Source: Patescibacteria group bacterium
GTDB taxonomy: Bacteria; Patescibacteriota; Microgenomatia; UBA1406; GWC2-37-13
Assembly: GCA_023380935.1 (NCBI GenBank)
Contig: JAMCST010000016.1
Location: 1-64,000 of the forward strand
DNA length: 64,000 nucleotides
Reading direction: 5' to 3'
Notes under the pieces: model-generated
The model's database searches: none
Seen by the model: only the letters and a program-made list of their open reading frames with translations
What the model was told of the DNA's origin: nothing
Shown here: piece after piece, positions 24,470-31,895 of the stretch
Position numbering within the stretch: the stretch's first letter is position 1
Layout: the number at the start of each line of letters is the position of its first letter
Translations under genes and position numbers: made by a program

Positions 24470-25996
24470 ATGCTTTTTTACTATTTGACAGCCTTGGTGC
24501 TGGCGGGGCTGGGGTGGTTGGACGCCCGCTACCTGACGTTAGTACATTACCAGCAGGCGATTTTAGTCTGCGCCCGCTACACGATCTTTGTCGACTGCGG
24601 CAAGGTACTGCAAAGTCCGTACTCCGCGATGTTCGGAATACCCCTGGCGGTCATTGGCCTGATTAATTATTCGCTGTTGTTACTGGCGATCAGCGCCTCA
24701 TTTCTGACGCGCAAAAAACTGTTTTCTTACTGGCTGGTAATCCAAACGGCCGGGGCGTTCCTGGCGTCGGTGTATTTCATGTACCTGCAGATCTTTGTGA
24801 TCGGCAGCCTTTGTCTGTACTGCACCGGCTCGGCCTTAATCAGCTTGCTGTTGTTCCTGATCGTCTTGGTCTCGCAAAAACCAGCCGTGCTAGATGTAGT
24901 GGGTATGATTTATCAACTCGTTATCAAACCGGTGTTTTTTTGGTTTGATGCCGAACTGGTGCATGAAACCGTCATTAATCTGGGACAGATCCTGGGTCGA
25001 GTCTGGCTGGTCAAGTCGATCCTGGTTTTTTTTATGAAATCAAACCGCCCGGCGTTACACCAGACACTGGCCGGCATCAGTTTTACCGGACCGGTCGGTC
25101 TGGCAGCCGGCTTTGACTACCAAGCCAAACTAACCCGTCTTTTACCCAACCTTGGTTTTGGCTTTCAGACCGTCGGAACGATTACCAACCGGCCGTACGG
25201 CGGCAACCCGCCTCCCCGGCTCGGCCGGCTGCCCAAATCAAAGTCATTACTGGTCAATAAAGGCTTTAAAAATCCCGGGGCTAGCGCCACGATCAGCCGT
25301 TTGACCAACGAGGAGTTTGCCATTCCGGTCGGCATCAGTCTCGGTCGCACCAATTCCCGCCGCCTGGTAACCCAACGATTAAGCGTTAACGACATTACCG
25401 AGGCGTTTGAAAAATTTGAACACTCCGGCCTACGCCACGCCTACTACGAACTGAACATCAGTTGTCCCAACCTGTTAGGAAAAGTTGAGTTCTACTCAAC
25501 CCGTCATTTAACCCAACTGTTGACCGCCCTCCGGTCCCAAAAAATCAGCCGGCCGGTTTTTGTAAAAATGCCGATCGAAAAAACCGACCGGCAGTTTTTA
25601 GCCATGCTGCAAATCATCAGCCGGTTTTCCTTTATGAAAGGCGTCATCATCGGCAATCTGCAAAAAGACCGGCGCGATCCGGCCTTTGACCAGGAAGAAA
25701 TAAAACGGGCCGGCCGCGGTAATTTCAGCGGCAAGCCTACTTGGAAACGCTCCAACGAACTGATTAAGTTAACCTACCAAGCATACAAGCGGCGTTTTGT
25801 CATTGTCGGCTGCGGCGGTGTGTTTTCTGCCCAAGACGCCTACGAGAAAATCAAACTGGGCGCCTCTCTGGTGCAGCTAATCACAGGGATGATCTACCAG
25901 GGACCGCAGTTAATCGCCCAGATCAATCTGGGACTGGAGGAACGGTTGCGCCAAGACGGATTCAGGAGTATCCAGGAGGCCATTGGTACGGCATAA
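24470..25996 (+). CDS. Fusion of VKOR domain and dihydroorotate dehydrogenase
   Basis: 508 residues in one uninterrupted frame from the ATG at 24470; TATAAT (24458-24463) ends six bases before it, so the GTG at 24422 in the track is unlikely. Residues 1-150 are a vitamin K epoxide reductase-type membrane domain: the loop pair C34 and C43 in CARYTIFVDCGKVLQS, Ser49, GIPLAVIG, and the active-site CLYC (115-118), which reoxidises thiols at the expense of quinone. Residues about 165-508 are dihydroorotate dehydrogenase: the class-2-like amphipathic helices WFDAELVHETVINLGQ, AAGFDYQAKL, GFQTVGTITNRPYGGNPPPRLGRL, NKGF and the NISCPN catalytic loop (Cys near 331, as in class 1, where class 2 has Ser). 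Both halves can use quinone. No other pyrimidine genes are present here. Confidence 0.9.
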   Translation: MLFYYLTALVLAGLGWLDARYLTLVHYQQAILVCARYTIFVDCGKVLQSPYSAMFGIPLAVIGLINYSLLLLAISASFLTRKKLFSYWLVIQTAGAFLASVYFMYLQIFVIGSLCLYCTGSALISLLLFLIVLVSQKPAVLDVVGMIYQLVIKPVFFWFDAELVHETVINLGQILGRVWLVKSILVFFMKSNRPALHQTLAGISFTGPVGLAAGFDYQAKLTRLLPNLGFGFQTVGTITNRPYGGNPPPRLGRLPKSKSLLVNKGFKNPGASATISRLTNEEFAIPVGISLGRTNSRRLVTQRLSVNDITEAFEKFEHSGLRHAYYELNISCPNLLGKVEFYSTRHLTQLLTALRSQKISRPVFVKMPIEKTDRQFLAMLQIISRFSFMKGVIIGNLQKDRRDPAFDQEEIKRAGRGNFSGKPTWKRSNELIKLTYQAYKRRFVIVGCGGVFSAQDAYEKIKLGASLVQLITGMIYQGPQLIAQINLGLEERLRQDGFRSIQEAIGTA

Positions 25997-26032
25997 CCAT
26001 CGGTTGACCACCTGTAGACGGAGACGTCGGGC

Positions 26033-26061
26033 TTGCTTATTGTTTTTTTCTTCTCTATACT
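26033..26061 (+). promoter_or_regulatory. Promoter of rpiB
   Basis: TTGCTT (26033-26038), 17-bp spacer, TATACT (26056-26061). The ATG follows 8 bases later, so the leader is one or two nucleotides at most. Confidence 0.65.
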
Positions 26062-26069
26062 AATCTTGT

Positions 26070-26528
26070 ATGACCATCTTCTTCGGTGCCGACCACCGGG
26101 GGTTTGAACTGAAAAACAAGTTGATGGAATATCTTCAGGAAAAAGACATCCGCGTTCAGGACTTGGGCAACTACCAGTTTGACCCGGAAGACGACAATCC
26201 GGACTTCGCCCATAAGGTAGCGATAGCGGTCCAGCAAAATCTGACTGAGTTTATGGGGATTTTGATCTGTGGATCGGGCGTAGGCATGAGTATCGTGGCT
26301 AACCGCTACCCCGGTATCAGAGCGGTACTTGGTTTTGAGACAGAACAGATCCGTCATGCGCGGGAAAACGATCACGTCAATGTGTTAGCCCTGCCGTCTG
26401 ATTACGTTGACTTCGAAAAGGCCAAGCTGTTGGTAGATAGTTTTATCCACTCCCAGCCTAAGGCCGAAACAAAATATATCCGCCGGGCCAAGAAAATGGA
26501 CGAGGTTGTCAGACCGACTACGACTTGA
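26070..26528 (+). CDS. rpiB: Ribose-5-phosphate isomerase B
   Basis: Interconverts ribulose 5-phosphate and ribose 5-phosphate; pairs with the rpe-like gene at 29983 in the pentose phosphate route. 152 residues, usual length. The N-terminal FFGADHRGFELKNKL holds the phosphate-binding Asp-His pair, ILICGSGVGMSIVANRYPGIRAVLG the catalytic Cys and the anion hole, and ARENDHVNVLALPSD the second half of the site (with Asp where many RpiB proteins have Asn). The related LacA/B galactose-6-phosphate isomerases are an alternative, but the CGSGVGMSI pattern favours RpiB. Its 3' end overlaps convergent rnhA by 11 bp. Confidence 0.93.
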   Translation: MTIFFGADHRGFELKNKLMEYLQEKDIRVQDLGNYQFDPEDDNPDFAHKVAIAVQQNLTEFMGILICGSGVGMSIVANRYPGIRAVLGFETEQIRHARENDHVNVLALPSDYVDFEKAKLLVDSFIHSQPKAETKYIRRAKKMDEVVRPTTT

Positions 26529-26928
26529 TGCGGTTATTAACCAGGTCGTCAGCCAGCTGGTTTTCTTCCCGGGGAATATGATGGTAACTAACCGGCAGTT
26601 TAATCTCCTGTTCCAATTGTTTAATCTGGATGATGTAGGCGCGGATTTTGGCGTTTTTTACCTTGTACAAACCATTAAGCTGATTGACCAACAACTGTGA
26701 GTCCGAATAAAACCCGATCGCCCCCACACTTTCCCACTCTCTAAACTCTTTAACTTTATTCAAGGCGGTAATCACCGCCTGGTACTCGGCGTCGTTGTTG
26801 GTGGCCGCACCGATATCGGCCCGGTGGGAAAACACTTGCCGTCCGTCAATAAAAAACGCCATGCCGATTGCGGCAGGACCGGGGTTGCCTTTTGACCCAC
26901 CGTCAGTATAAATTTGCAGGGTTTTCAT
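26518..26928 (-). CDS. rnhA: Ribonuclease HI family protein
   Basis: Cleaves the RNA strand of RNA-DNA hybrids. 136 residues with all catalytic acids: IYTDGGSKGNPGPAAIG (first Asp), NNDAEYQAVITAL (Glu), FYSDSQLLVNQLNG (second Asp) and the ending REENQLADDLVN (last Asp). It lacks the basic handle helix of E. coli RNase HI and so resembles the shorter archaeal/Bacillus YpdQ-type forms that handle junction ribonucleotides. TATACT lies 11 bases upstream of the start codon. Confidence 0.94.
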   Translation of the reverse strand: MKTLQIYTDGGSKGNPGPAAIGMAFFIDGRQVFSHRADIGAATNNDAEYQAVITALNKVKEFREWESVGAIGFYSDSQLLVNQLNGLYKVKNAKIRAYIIQIKQLEQEIKLPVSYHHIPREENQLADDLVNNRIKS

Positions 26929-26958
26929 GGAATAGTGATAGTATAACCGAACGCAGTT

Positions 26959-27228
26959 TTATCTACCAACGTATTGATCGATTAAAGTGATGGCCAAACC
27001 AGCCAGCCCTAGCCCGACCAACCCACCGGCAACACATTCAATGTCACGAATTGCTGTTAATACACTAGTCTGCATTCCTACCGCTTTTTCATACCGTAGA
27101 CGCTCTAGTATGTTCTGACCAAGCGGTCGGTCAGTCGTCGGCGGAGTAATGCCTCGAAACTTAAGAAACCAATCCGCCAAAAATCTTTCTACTGGAACTG
27201 CGTACTCAGCCGTTAAATCATATCCCAT
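26959..27228 (-). CDS. Small protein with C-terminal membrane helix, unknown function
   Basis: 89 residues. The first 65 are soluble, with helical segments such as VPVERFLADWFLKFRG and QNILERLRYEKAVGMQTS, and the end is a hydrophobic helix, VAGGLVGLGLAGLAITLIDQYVG, which suggests a tail-anchored membrane protein. I know no family. It follows dprA by 34 bp on the same strand; a weak TATTAA element sits five bases before its ATG, so it may also have its own start of transcription. Confidence 0.55.
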   Translation of the reverse strand: MGYDLTAEYAVPVERFLADWFLKFRGITPPTTDRPLGQNILERLRYEKAVGMQTSVLTAIRDIECVAGGLVGLGLAGLAITLIDQYVGR

Positions 27229-27262
27229 AGTACTTAATATTTTAACAAAATATTGGCGGTTG

Positions 27263-28366
27263 TCAAGTTTGAACTTTGGCTTGATAGCGGCCTTCCGGGT
27301 TTTTTTCCACCAGTCCTTTAAGCTCCAAAAGGGACAGTGGACCGGACAAAACCTTAACCTCGATCTTCAACCGGTCGCTGATGGCATCCAGACTCAACGG
27401 CTCCTGTTGCAGCAAGTCGATGATCTGGCTTTCCCGAAAACTTAACTTGGGTAAAGCCTTCACTGACTTGGCCGGCAGATTCAGGTAGGTAAAAATATCG
27501 TCAACGCCGCCGATGTAAGTCGCTCCTTGTTTAATCAATATGCTGGGCGCCTCGGACAACGCTGAAGTCAGGGGCACCGGCGGCACAAAGACTTCTTTAC
27601 CCTGCTCGGCGGCATAGCGGGCGGTAATCAAAGCGCCCGAGTCTTTGGCGCCTTCAATCACCACCACGGCCCGGCTTAGGCCGGAGATGATCCGGTTACG
27701 GGCGACAAACAAACCTTTGGTCACGGTGTGGCCGGGCGGAAACTCGGAGATGACTAGGCCGTGGGAGCAGATCTGGTCGTAGAGACGGCGATTGCTTGGC
27801 GGATAGACAATGTCCACGCCGCAGCCCAACACCGCCACGGTCTTGCCTTTGGCCTGCAACGCACCCTGGTGACTGGCCGTATCGATCCCCAGCGCCAGCC
27901 CGGAAACAATCGTCAAACCTGACTGGGCCAAGGCTAACGCAAACTGCCGGGCAATCTGCAAACCGTAGCTTGAGGCGCGCCGCGTACCGACAATAGCCAA
28001 ACAAACGGATCGATTCAGTTCGTCAATCGACAATCCGCCCCGGTAATAAAGGCAGATCGGCGCATCGCTTAAGTGTTTCAGGGCAACCGGATACCGGGGA
28101 TCAGTGATGATGATATAATCAATAACTTTCTGTTTTAACTCCGTAGCTTTTTTGACTGGATCAAAAGCCGCACGAAAAGTTACTAGCTGGTCGGCCGTCT
28201 TGATGCCGATTACGGCCGCGAGGTCGCCCCGGTTGGCCTGATAGGCGCGCTCGGCCGATTTGAACCGCTGGAGCAGCACCTGTAACCGGATCGGCCCGAT
28301 GCCCAAACAGTGGGAAAAAGCCAGGTGATACAACCGGTCATCAACAGTTCCCATTGCCTTCATCAT
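27263..28366 (-). CDS. dprA: DNA processing protein DprA
   Basis: Binds incoming single-stranded DNA and loads RecA during natural transformation. The true start is the ATG at 28366, 7 bases after a perfect AGGAGG; the track's 28777 start would run deep into gpmI on the other strand. Of 367 residues, the N-terminal SAM-like part begins YHLAFSHCLGIGPIRLQ; the Rossmann core has AIVGTRRASSYGLQIARQFA, IVSGLALGIDTASHQGAL, TVAVLGCGVDIVYPPSNRRLY, SEFPPGHTVTKGLFVARNRIISGLS and GALITARYAAEQGKEVF; the C-terminal winged helix (SFRESQIIDLLQQEPLSLDAISDRL) is complete. CPR cells commonly keep com/dpr genes, fitting uptake of environmental DNA. Confidence 0.96.
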   Translation of the reverse strand: MMKAMGTVDDRLYHLAFSHCLGIGPIRLQVLLQRFKSAERAYQANRGDLAAVIGIKTADQLVTFRAAFDPVKKATELKQKVIDYIIITDPRYPVALKHLSDAPICLYYRGGLSIDELNRSVCLAIVGTRRASSYGLQIARQFALALAQSGLTIVSGLALGIDTASHQGALQAKGKTVAVLGCGVDIVYPPSNRRLYDQICSHGLVISEFPPGHTVTKGLFVARNRIISGLSRAVVVIEGAKDSGALITARYAAEQGKEVFVPPVPLTSALSEAPSILIKQGATYIGGVDDIFTYLNLPAKSVKALPKLSFRESQIIDLLQQEPLSLDAISDRLKIEVKVLSGPLSLLELKGLVEKNPEGRYQAKVQT

Positions 28367-28373
28367 CAACCGG

Positions 28374-28379
28374 CCTCCT
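28374..28379 (-). promoter_or_regulatory. Shine-Dalgarno sequence of dprA
   Basis: AGGAGG on the minus strand, 7 bases before the ATG. A strong site is rare in this window and settles the start of a gene whose frame is open for 400 bases further. Confidence 0.85.
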
Positions 28380-28438
28380 ATAATTGTCAACGGGATATAT
28401 GCCACAATCAGGCGCCGAAATGTATTAAAATTACCACA

Positions 28439-29971
28439 ATGAAAAAACTGGCCCTGATTGTTCTTGACGGCTGGGGCATCGGTGAACCCAAGGAAAACAA
28501 CGCCATCTACATGGCTAAAACGCCGTTCTTTGATTATTTGTGGGACCATTATCCGCATACCAAACTCCAGGCGAGCGGCGAGTTCGTCGGTCTGCCTAAG
28601 GGTCAGATCGGCGGCAGCGAGGTCGGCCACCTGACGATCGGCGCCGGCCAGGTACTGCTGCAGACGCTGCCACGCATTAACCGCAGCCTGGCCGATCCGG
28701 AACACCGTCAAACCGGAATTCTCAACCTGCCCGGCTTCCAACAATTCATCAAACTGGCGCAGCGTCACCCGACCCACCTGATCGGCCTCGTATCAGCCGG
28801 CGGCATCCATAGTCACATTGACCACTTATTCGCCATCTTGAAATTAATGAAACAAATGCAGGCGCGCAGTCCGTACGTCCATTTCATCAGCGACGGCCGG
28901 GATCGGCCGCCGCACTCGGCCATCAACGACGCCATACGCCTACTTCAGTTAATTAATCAACTGAAATACGGGAAAGTCGCCACCTTAAGCGGCCGCTACT
29001 ACGCGATGGACCGCGACAACAACCTTGACCGCACCGACCGGGCGGCCCGCACCATCGCCGCCCCCCAATCAGACCCTGCCCCGGGCCATCATCTGTCTAA
29101 ATTAAGCGATCATGTCCGCTTCGCCTATAATAATGACGTTACTGACGAGTTTATCGAACCGGTGCGGGTCGATCGGGATTTTTCCGGACTCAATCCCGCT
29201 GAACCGCTGTTCTTTTTCAACTTCCGCACTGACCGGATGAAACAGTTGGTCCGGACGATCCACCGACTCGCCCCGACCAATCCAATTTTCACCATGACCC
29301 GTTATGATGCCGGGTTTCCCTATCCGGTAATTTTCGATAAAGTAGAGGCTACCAAAACGCTGGGAAAATTAATCAGCGAACAGGCGGCTCGGCAACTGCG
29401 CACCGCGGAGACCGAAAAAGCTCCCCATGTCACCTATTTTTTCAACGGCGGCACCGAGCTGGTTTATCCTCACGAACACCGCGTCATGACTTCCAGCAAT
29501 AAGGTCAAACACGACGCCATGCCGGAAATGAAGGCAGAAGAGATCACCCGCAACGTGATCAAAACGGTCAAGCAGCTGTCGCCCCAGTTTGTTTTGGCCA
29601 ACTATGCCAACTCGGACATGGTCGGGCACACCGGCAACTTCCCGGCCATTAAACGTGCCGTGGAAAAGGTCGACGCCGAATTAAAAACGCTCTGCCGTTT
29701 CTTGAGTCAAGCAGGCTACGTCTGCGTGATTACCGCCGACCACGGCAATGCCGACGTTGCCTTTGACCTGAAAACCCGCCAGCCGCACACCGCCCACACT
29801 CTTAACCCGGTGCCGTTTGTGATCTACGCCCCCCACCAGAAAGATATTCACAAGTTAAGGCTTAACCACGACCCGAATGCCGGACTAAGCCTGGTGGCCG
29901 GAACCGTGTTACAATTAATGGAGATTCCCAAACCAAAAAAGGGCTTTGTCAGCTTGATTTTAGACAGTTAG
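28439..29971 (+). CDS. gpmI: Phosphoglycerate mutase, cofactor-independent
   Basis: Interconverts 3- and 2-phosphoglycerate in glycolysis with two Mn2+ ions. Start at 28439 (MKKLALIVLDGWGIGEPKENNAIYMAKTP); the track's 28310 start overlaps dprA. 510 residues, normal length. The phosphoserine region is LPKGQIGGSEVGHLTIGAGQ (Gly replaces the usual Asn before Ser), followed by VSAGGIHSHIDHLFAIL, HFISDGRDRPPHS, GRYYAMDRD, FNFRTDRMKQL, NYANSDMVGHTGNF and ADHGNAD with metal-binding Asp and His. rpe follows after 11 bp, then a membrane transferase. Confidence 0.96.
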   Translation: MKKLALIVLDGWGIGEPKENNAIYMAKTPFFDYLWDHYPHTKLQASGEFVGLPKGQIGGSEVGHLTIGAGQVLLQTLPRINRSLADPEHRQTGILNLPGFQQFIKLAQRHPTHLIGLVSAGGIHSHIDHLFAILKLMKQMQARSPYVHFISDGRDRPPHSAINDAIRLLQLINQLKYGKVATLSGRYYAMDRDNNLDRTDRAARTIAAPQSDPAPGHHLSKLSDHVRFAYNNDVTDEFIEPVRVDRDFSGLNPAEPLFFFNFRTDRMKQLVRTIHRLAPTNPIFTMTRYDAGFPYPVIFDKVEATKTLGKLISEQAARQLRTAETEKAPHVTYFFNGGTELVYPHEHRVMTSSNKVKHDAMPEMKAEEITRNVIKTVKQLSPQFVLANYANSDMVGHTGNFPAIKRAVEKVDAELKTLCRFLSQAGYVCVITADHGNADVAFDLKTRQPHTAHTLNPVPFVIYAPHQKDIHKLRLNHDPNAGLSLVAGTVLQLMEIPKPKKGFVSLILDS

Positions 29972-29982
29972 GTATAATAATC

Positions 29983-30681
29983 ATGGAAATCATCCCTGCT
30001 CTCCTCGAGCCGACACCAACAGCCCTAGTTCATCAGATTAACCGGCTGGCGCCGTTTTTTTCCCGGTTCCAAATCGATATTGCCGACGGCGTCTATGTGA
30101 CCAATACCACCGTCACCGTGGCCGAGGCGTTGACCGCCATCGCCAACCCACGCCCGGGCGCCGCTTCCCCGGTTAGTTTTGATTTACACCTGATGGTTAA
30201 GGACTACGAAACCCAGTTAAAAACAGTTGAACGGCTTAGCCGCCGGATAAAAATCAATGCGGTGTTGATTCATGCCTCGCTTTCTCCCGATTATCCCCGG
30301 CTTGCCCGGCAATTTAGTTTTCCTATCGGTCTGGTGATCAACCCAAACGCATCAATTAAGCAGCTGGATAAACATTACGCCCTATCTAACCTTCCCGTCA
30401 TCCAGGTCATGTCGATTTTTCCCGGCAGACAGGGACAAACCTTTATTCCGGAAACATTGAATAAAATTGAACAACTGCGCCGGATCGGCTATAGGAATAA
30501 AATTTTCCTCGACGGCGGCATCAACGACCGAACCCTGCCGCTGATCTGTCAGCACCGCGATTGGCCCGATGCCTTGTGTATCGGCAGCTACCTGGCGCGC
30601 AGCAATGACATTGCCGGCACACTTGACCGTCTGAAGACCCAGTTGGGGAGAGCTTCCCCACCTAACCAATTCCTGCCATGA
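29983..30681 (+). CDS. rpe: Ribulose-phosphate 3-epimerase-like protein
   Basis: 232-residue TIM barrel of the Rpe family. Recognisable parts are FQIDIADGVYVTN (usual form HxDxMDGxFVPN), FDLHLMVKDYE, VLIHASLS, GLVINPNAS, VIQVMSIFPGRQGQTFIPETLNKI and FLDGGINDRTL. Of the four metal ligands (His, Asp, His, Asp) the first His is replaced by Gln in FQID; the other three are present. That substitution and the low overall likeness leave room for a different sugar phosphate. A TATAAT lies four bases above the ATG, close to the leaderless spacing. The stop overlaps the next start by 4 bp (ATGA), indicating coupled translation with the transferase. Confidence 0.82.
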   Translation: MEIIPALLEPTPTALVHQINRLAPFFSRFQIDIADGVYVTNTTVTVAEALTAIANPRPGAASPVSFDLHLMVKDYETQLKTVERLSRRIKINAVLIHASLSPDYPRLARQFSFPIGLVINPNASIKQLDKHYALSNLPVIQVMSIFPGRQGQTFIPETLNKIEQLRRIGYRNKIFLDGGINDRTLPLICQHRDWPDALCIGSYLARSNDIAGTLDRLKTQLGRASPPNQFLP

Positions 30682-31880
30682 TCCTGATTTTATTTTTTCT
30701 CTGGCGCATTTTTGACCTGGCGGCCGCCGGCCTGGCCACCCGGGTAATTCCCTATCTGGGGTTTTTTCCTTATAAAGAGATCTTTGCCGACTACCGTCTG
30801 CCCCACCTGGTTACCGGCTGGGCCAACTTCGACGGCGCCCAGTATCTCTTGATTGTCCGGGAAGGCTATAATCAGTTTACCCAGGCATATTTTCCCCTTT
30901 ACCCCTTACTAGTCAAGGCGGTCTCGTTGGTTGTCTCCAACCAACTGTTAAGCGGCCTGTTCATCTCAAACGCCAGCTTTGTGGTCGGACTGTATTTTTT
31001 CCGTCAATATTTGGTGGGGACGGGCGAGGAGACCTCGCCCCTACAAGCAATTGCGTTTCTCCTGATCTTTCCCACCTCGTTTTTCTTTGGGGCTCTGTAT
31101 ACCGAAGGGTTGTTTTTTTTGCTGCTGGTTTTGGTACTCTACGGACTGCAGAGAAAAAAATACCGGCTGGTGGCGATCGCCGGGTTCTTGGCGGCGTTAA
31201 CCCGGTTGATCGGCGTTTTTCTTATCATTCCGATTGGGCTACGTATGATTCAAAATCAAATGGCAAAAACTCAAGGCAAAAATTACGGGTCAAGGTTAAA
31301 AAACATAAATCCTGTTTCATGCTTCATAAAATCCTTAACTACCAATTTCTATCTGCTAACCCCTCTTCTTGGTCTTCTTGCTTACATGTTCTACCTTTGG
31401 AAAACCACCGCCGACCCGCTGTTTTTTTTCCACTCCCAACCGGTATTCGGCGCCAATCGCTCGACCCACTTGATACTGCTGCCCCAGGTTTACTTTCGCT
31501 ACCTGAAGATTTTTTTGACCGCTGCCTGGAATTTTCAATACTTTGTCTCTGCTATAGAGTTCCTCGTGTTTAATTTTTTCCTTTTTATCCTAATGATTTA
31601 TGGCGTCAAAAGCTGGCAGAGGTTTAAGGGAAAAAATTTCCGACTATGGCTTTTAACAGAAAACGTCGGGTTAATGCTGTTTTCACTCGTTAACCTCCTT
31701 TTGCCCACCCTGACCGGCACTTTTTCTTCGGTGCCGCGCTACGCACTGATGTCTTTGACGGTGTTTATTTACCTGGGGCAAATCAAGACAGAATCGGTTA
31801 AAATAATGGTCGCGATCGCTTTTATAGTGTTACACCTTGTGACGCTGGGTTATTTTATCCAGGGGTATTTTATCGGATGA
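30678..31880 (+). CDS. PIG-V-like membrane mannosyltransferase (GT-C fold)
   Basis: 400 residues with about nine transmembrane helices. The first periplasmic loop holds WANFDGAQYLLIVREGYNQFTQAYFPLYPLLVK, the WDxxxY...FFPLYP pattern of the PIG-V/GPI mannosyltransferase II family that uses polyprenyl-phosphate sugars. The Asp of NFD would be the catalytic base by analogy. A stretch GTGEETSPLQ is encoded by a perfect hairpin (31022-31040) and sits between helices two and three. It is translationally coupled to rpe and precedes PBP2 by 15 bp, suggesting an envelope glycan role. Confidence 0.78.
   Translation: MILILFFLWRIFDLAAAGLATRVIPYLGFFPYKEIFADYRLPHLVTGWANFDGAQYLLIVREGYNQFTQAYFPLYPLLVKAVSLVVSNQLLSGLFISNASFVVGLYFFRQYLVGTGEETSPLQAIAFLLIFPTSFFFGALYTEGLFFLLLVLVLYGLQRKKYRLVAIAGFLAALTRLIGVFLIIPIGLRMIQNQMAKTQGKNYGSRLKNINPVSCFIKSLTTNFYLLTPLLGLLAYMFYLWKTTADPLFFFHSQPVFGANRSTHLILLPQVYFRYLKIFLTAAWNFQYFVSAIEFLVFNFFLFILMIYGVKSWQRFKGKNFRLWLLTENVGLMLFSLVNLLLPTLTGTFSSVPRYALMSLTVFIYLGQIKTESVKIMVAIAFIVLHLVTLGYFIQGYFIG
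31022..31040. repeat. Perfect hairpin inside the PIG-V-like gene
   Basis: GGGCGAGG-AGA-CCTCGCCC, 8-bp arms and 3-base loop, embedded in frame in a loop between two membrane helices; its left flank is GGTGGGGAC and right flank CTAC. Confidence 0.7.
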
Positions 31881-31895
31881 ACCCGACTGACCCGT

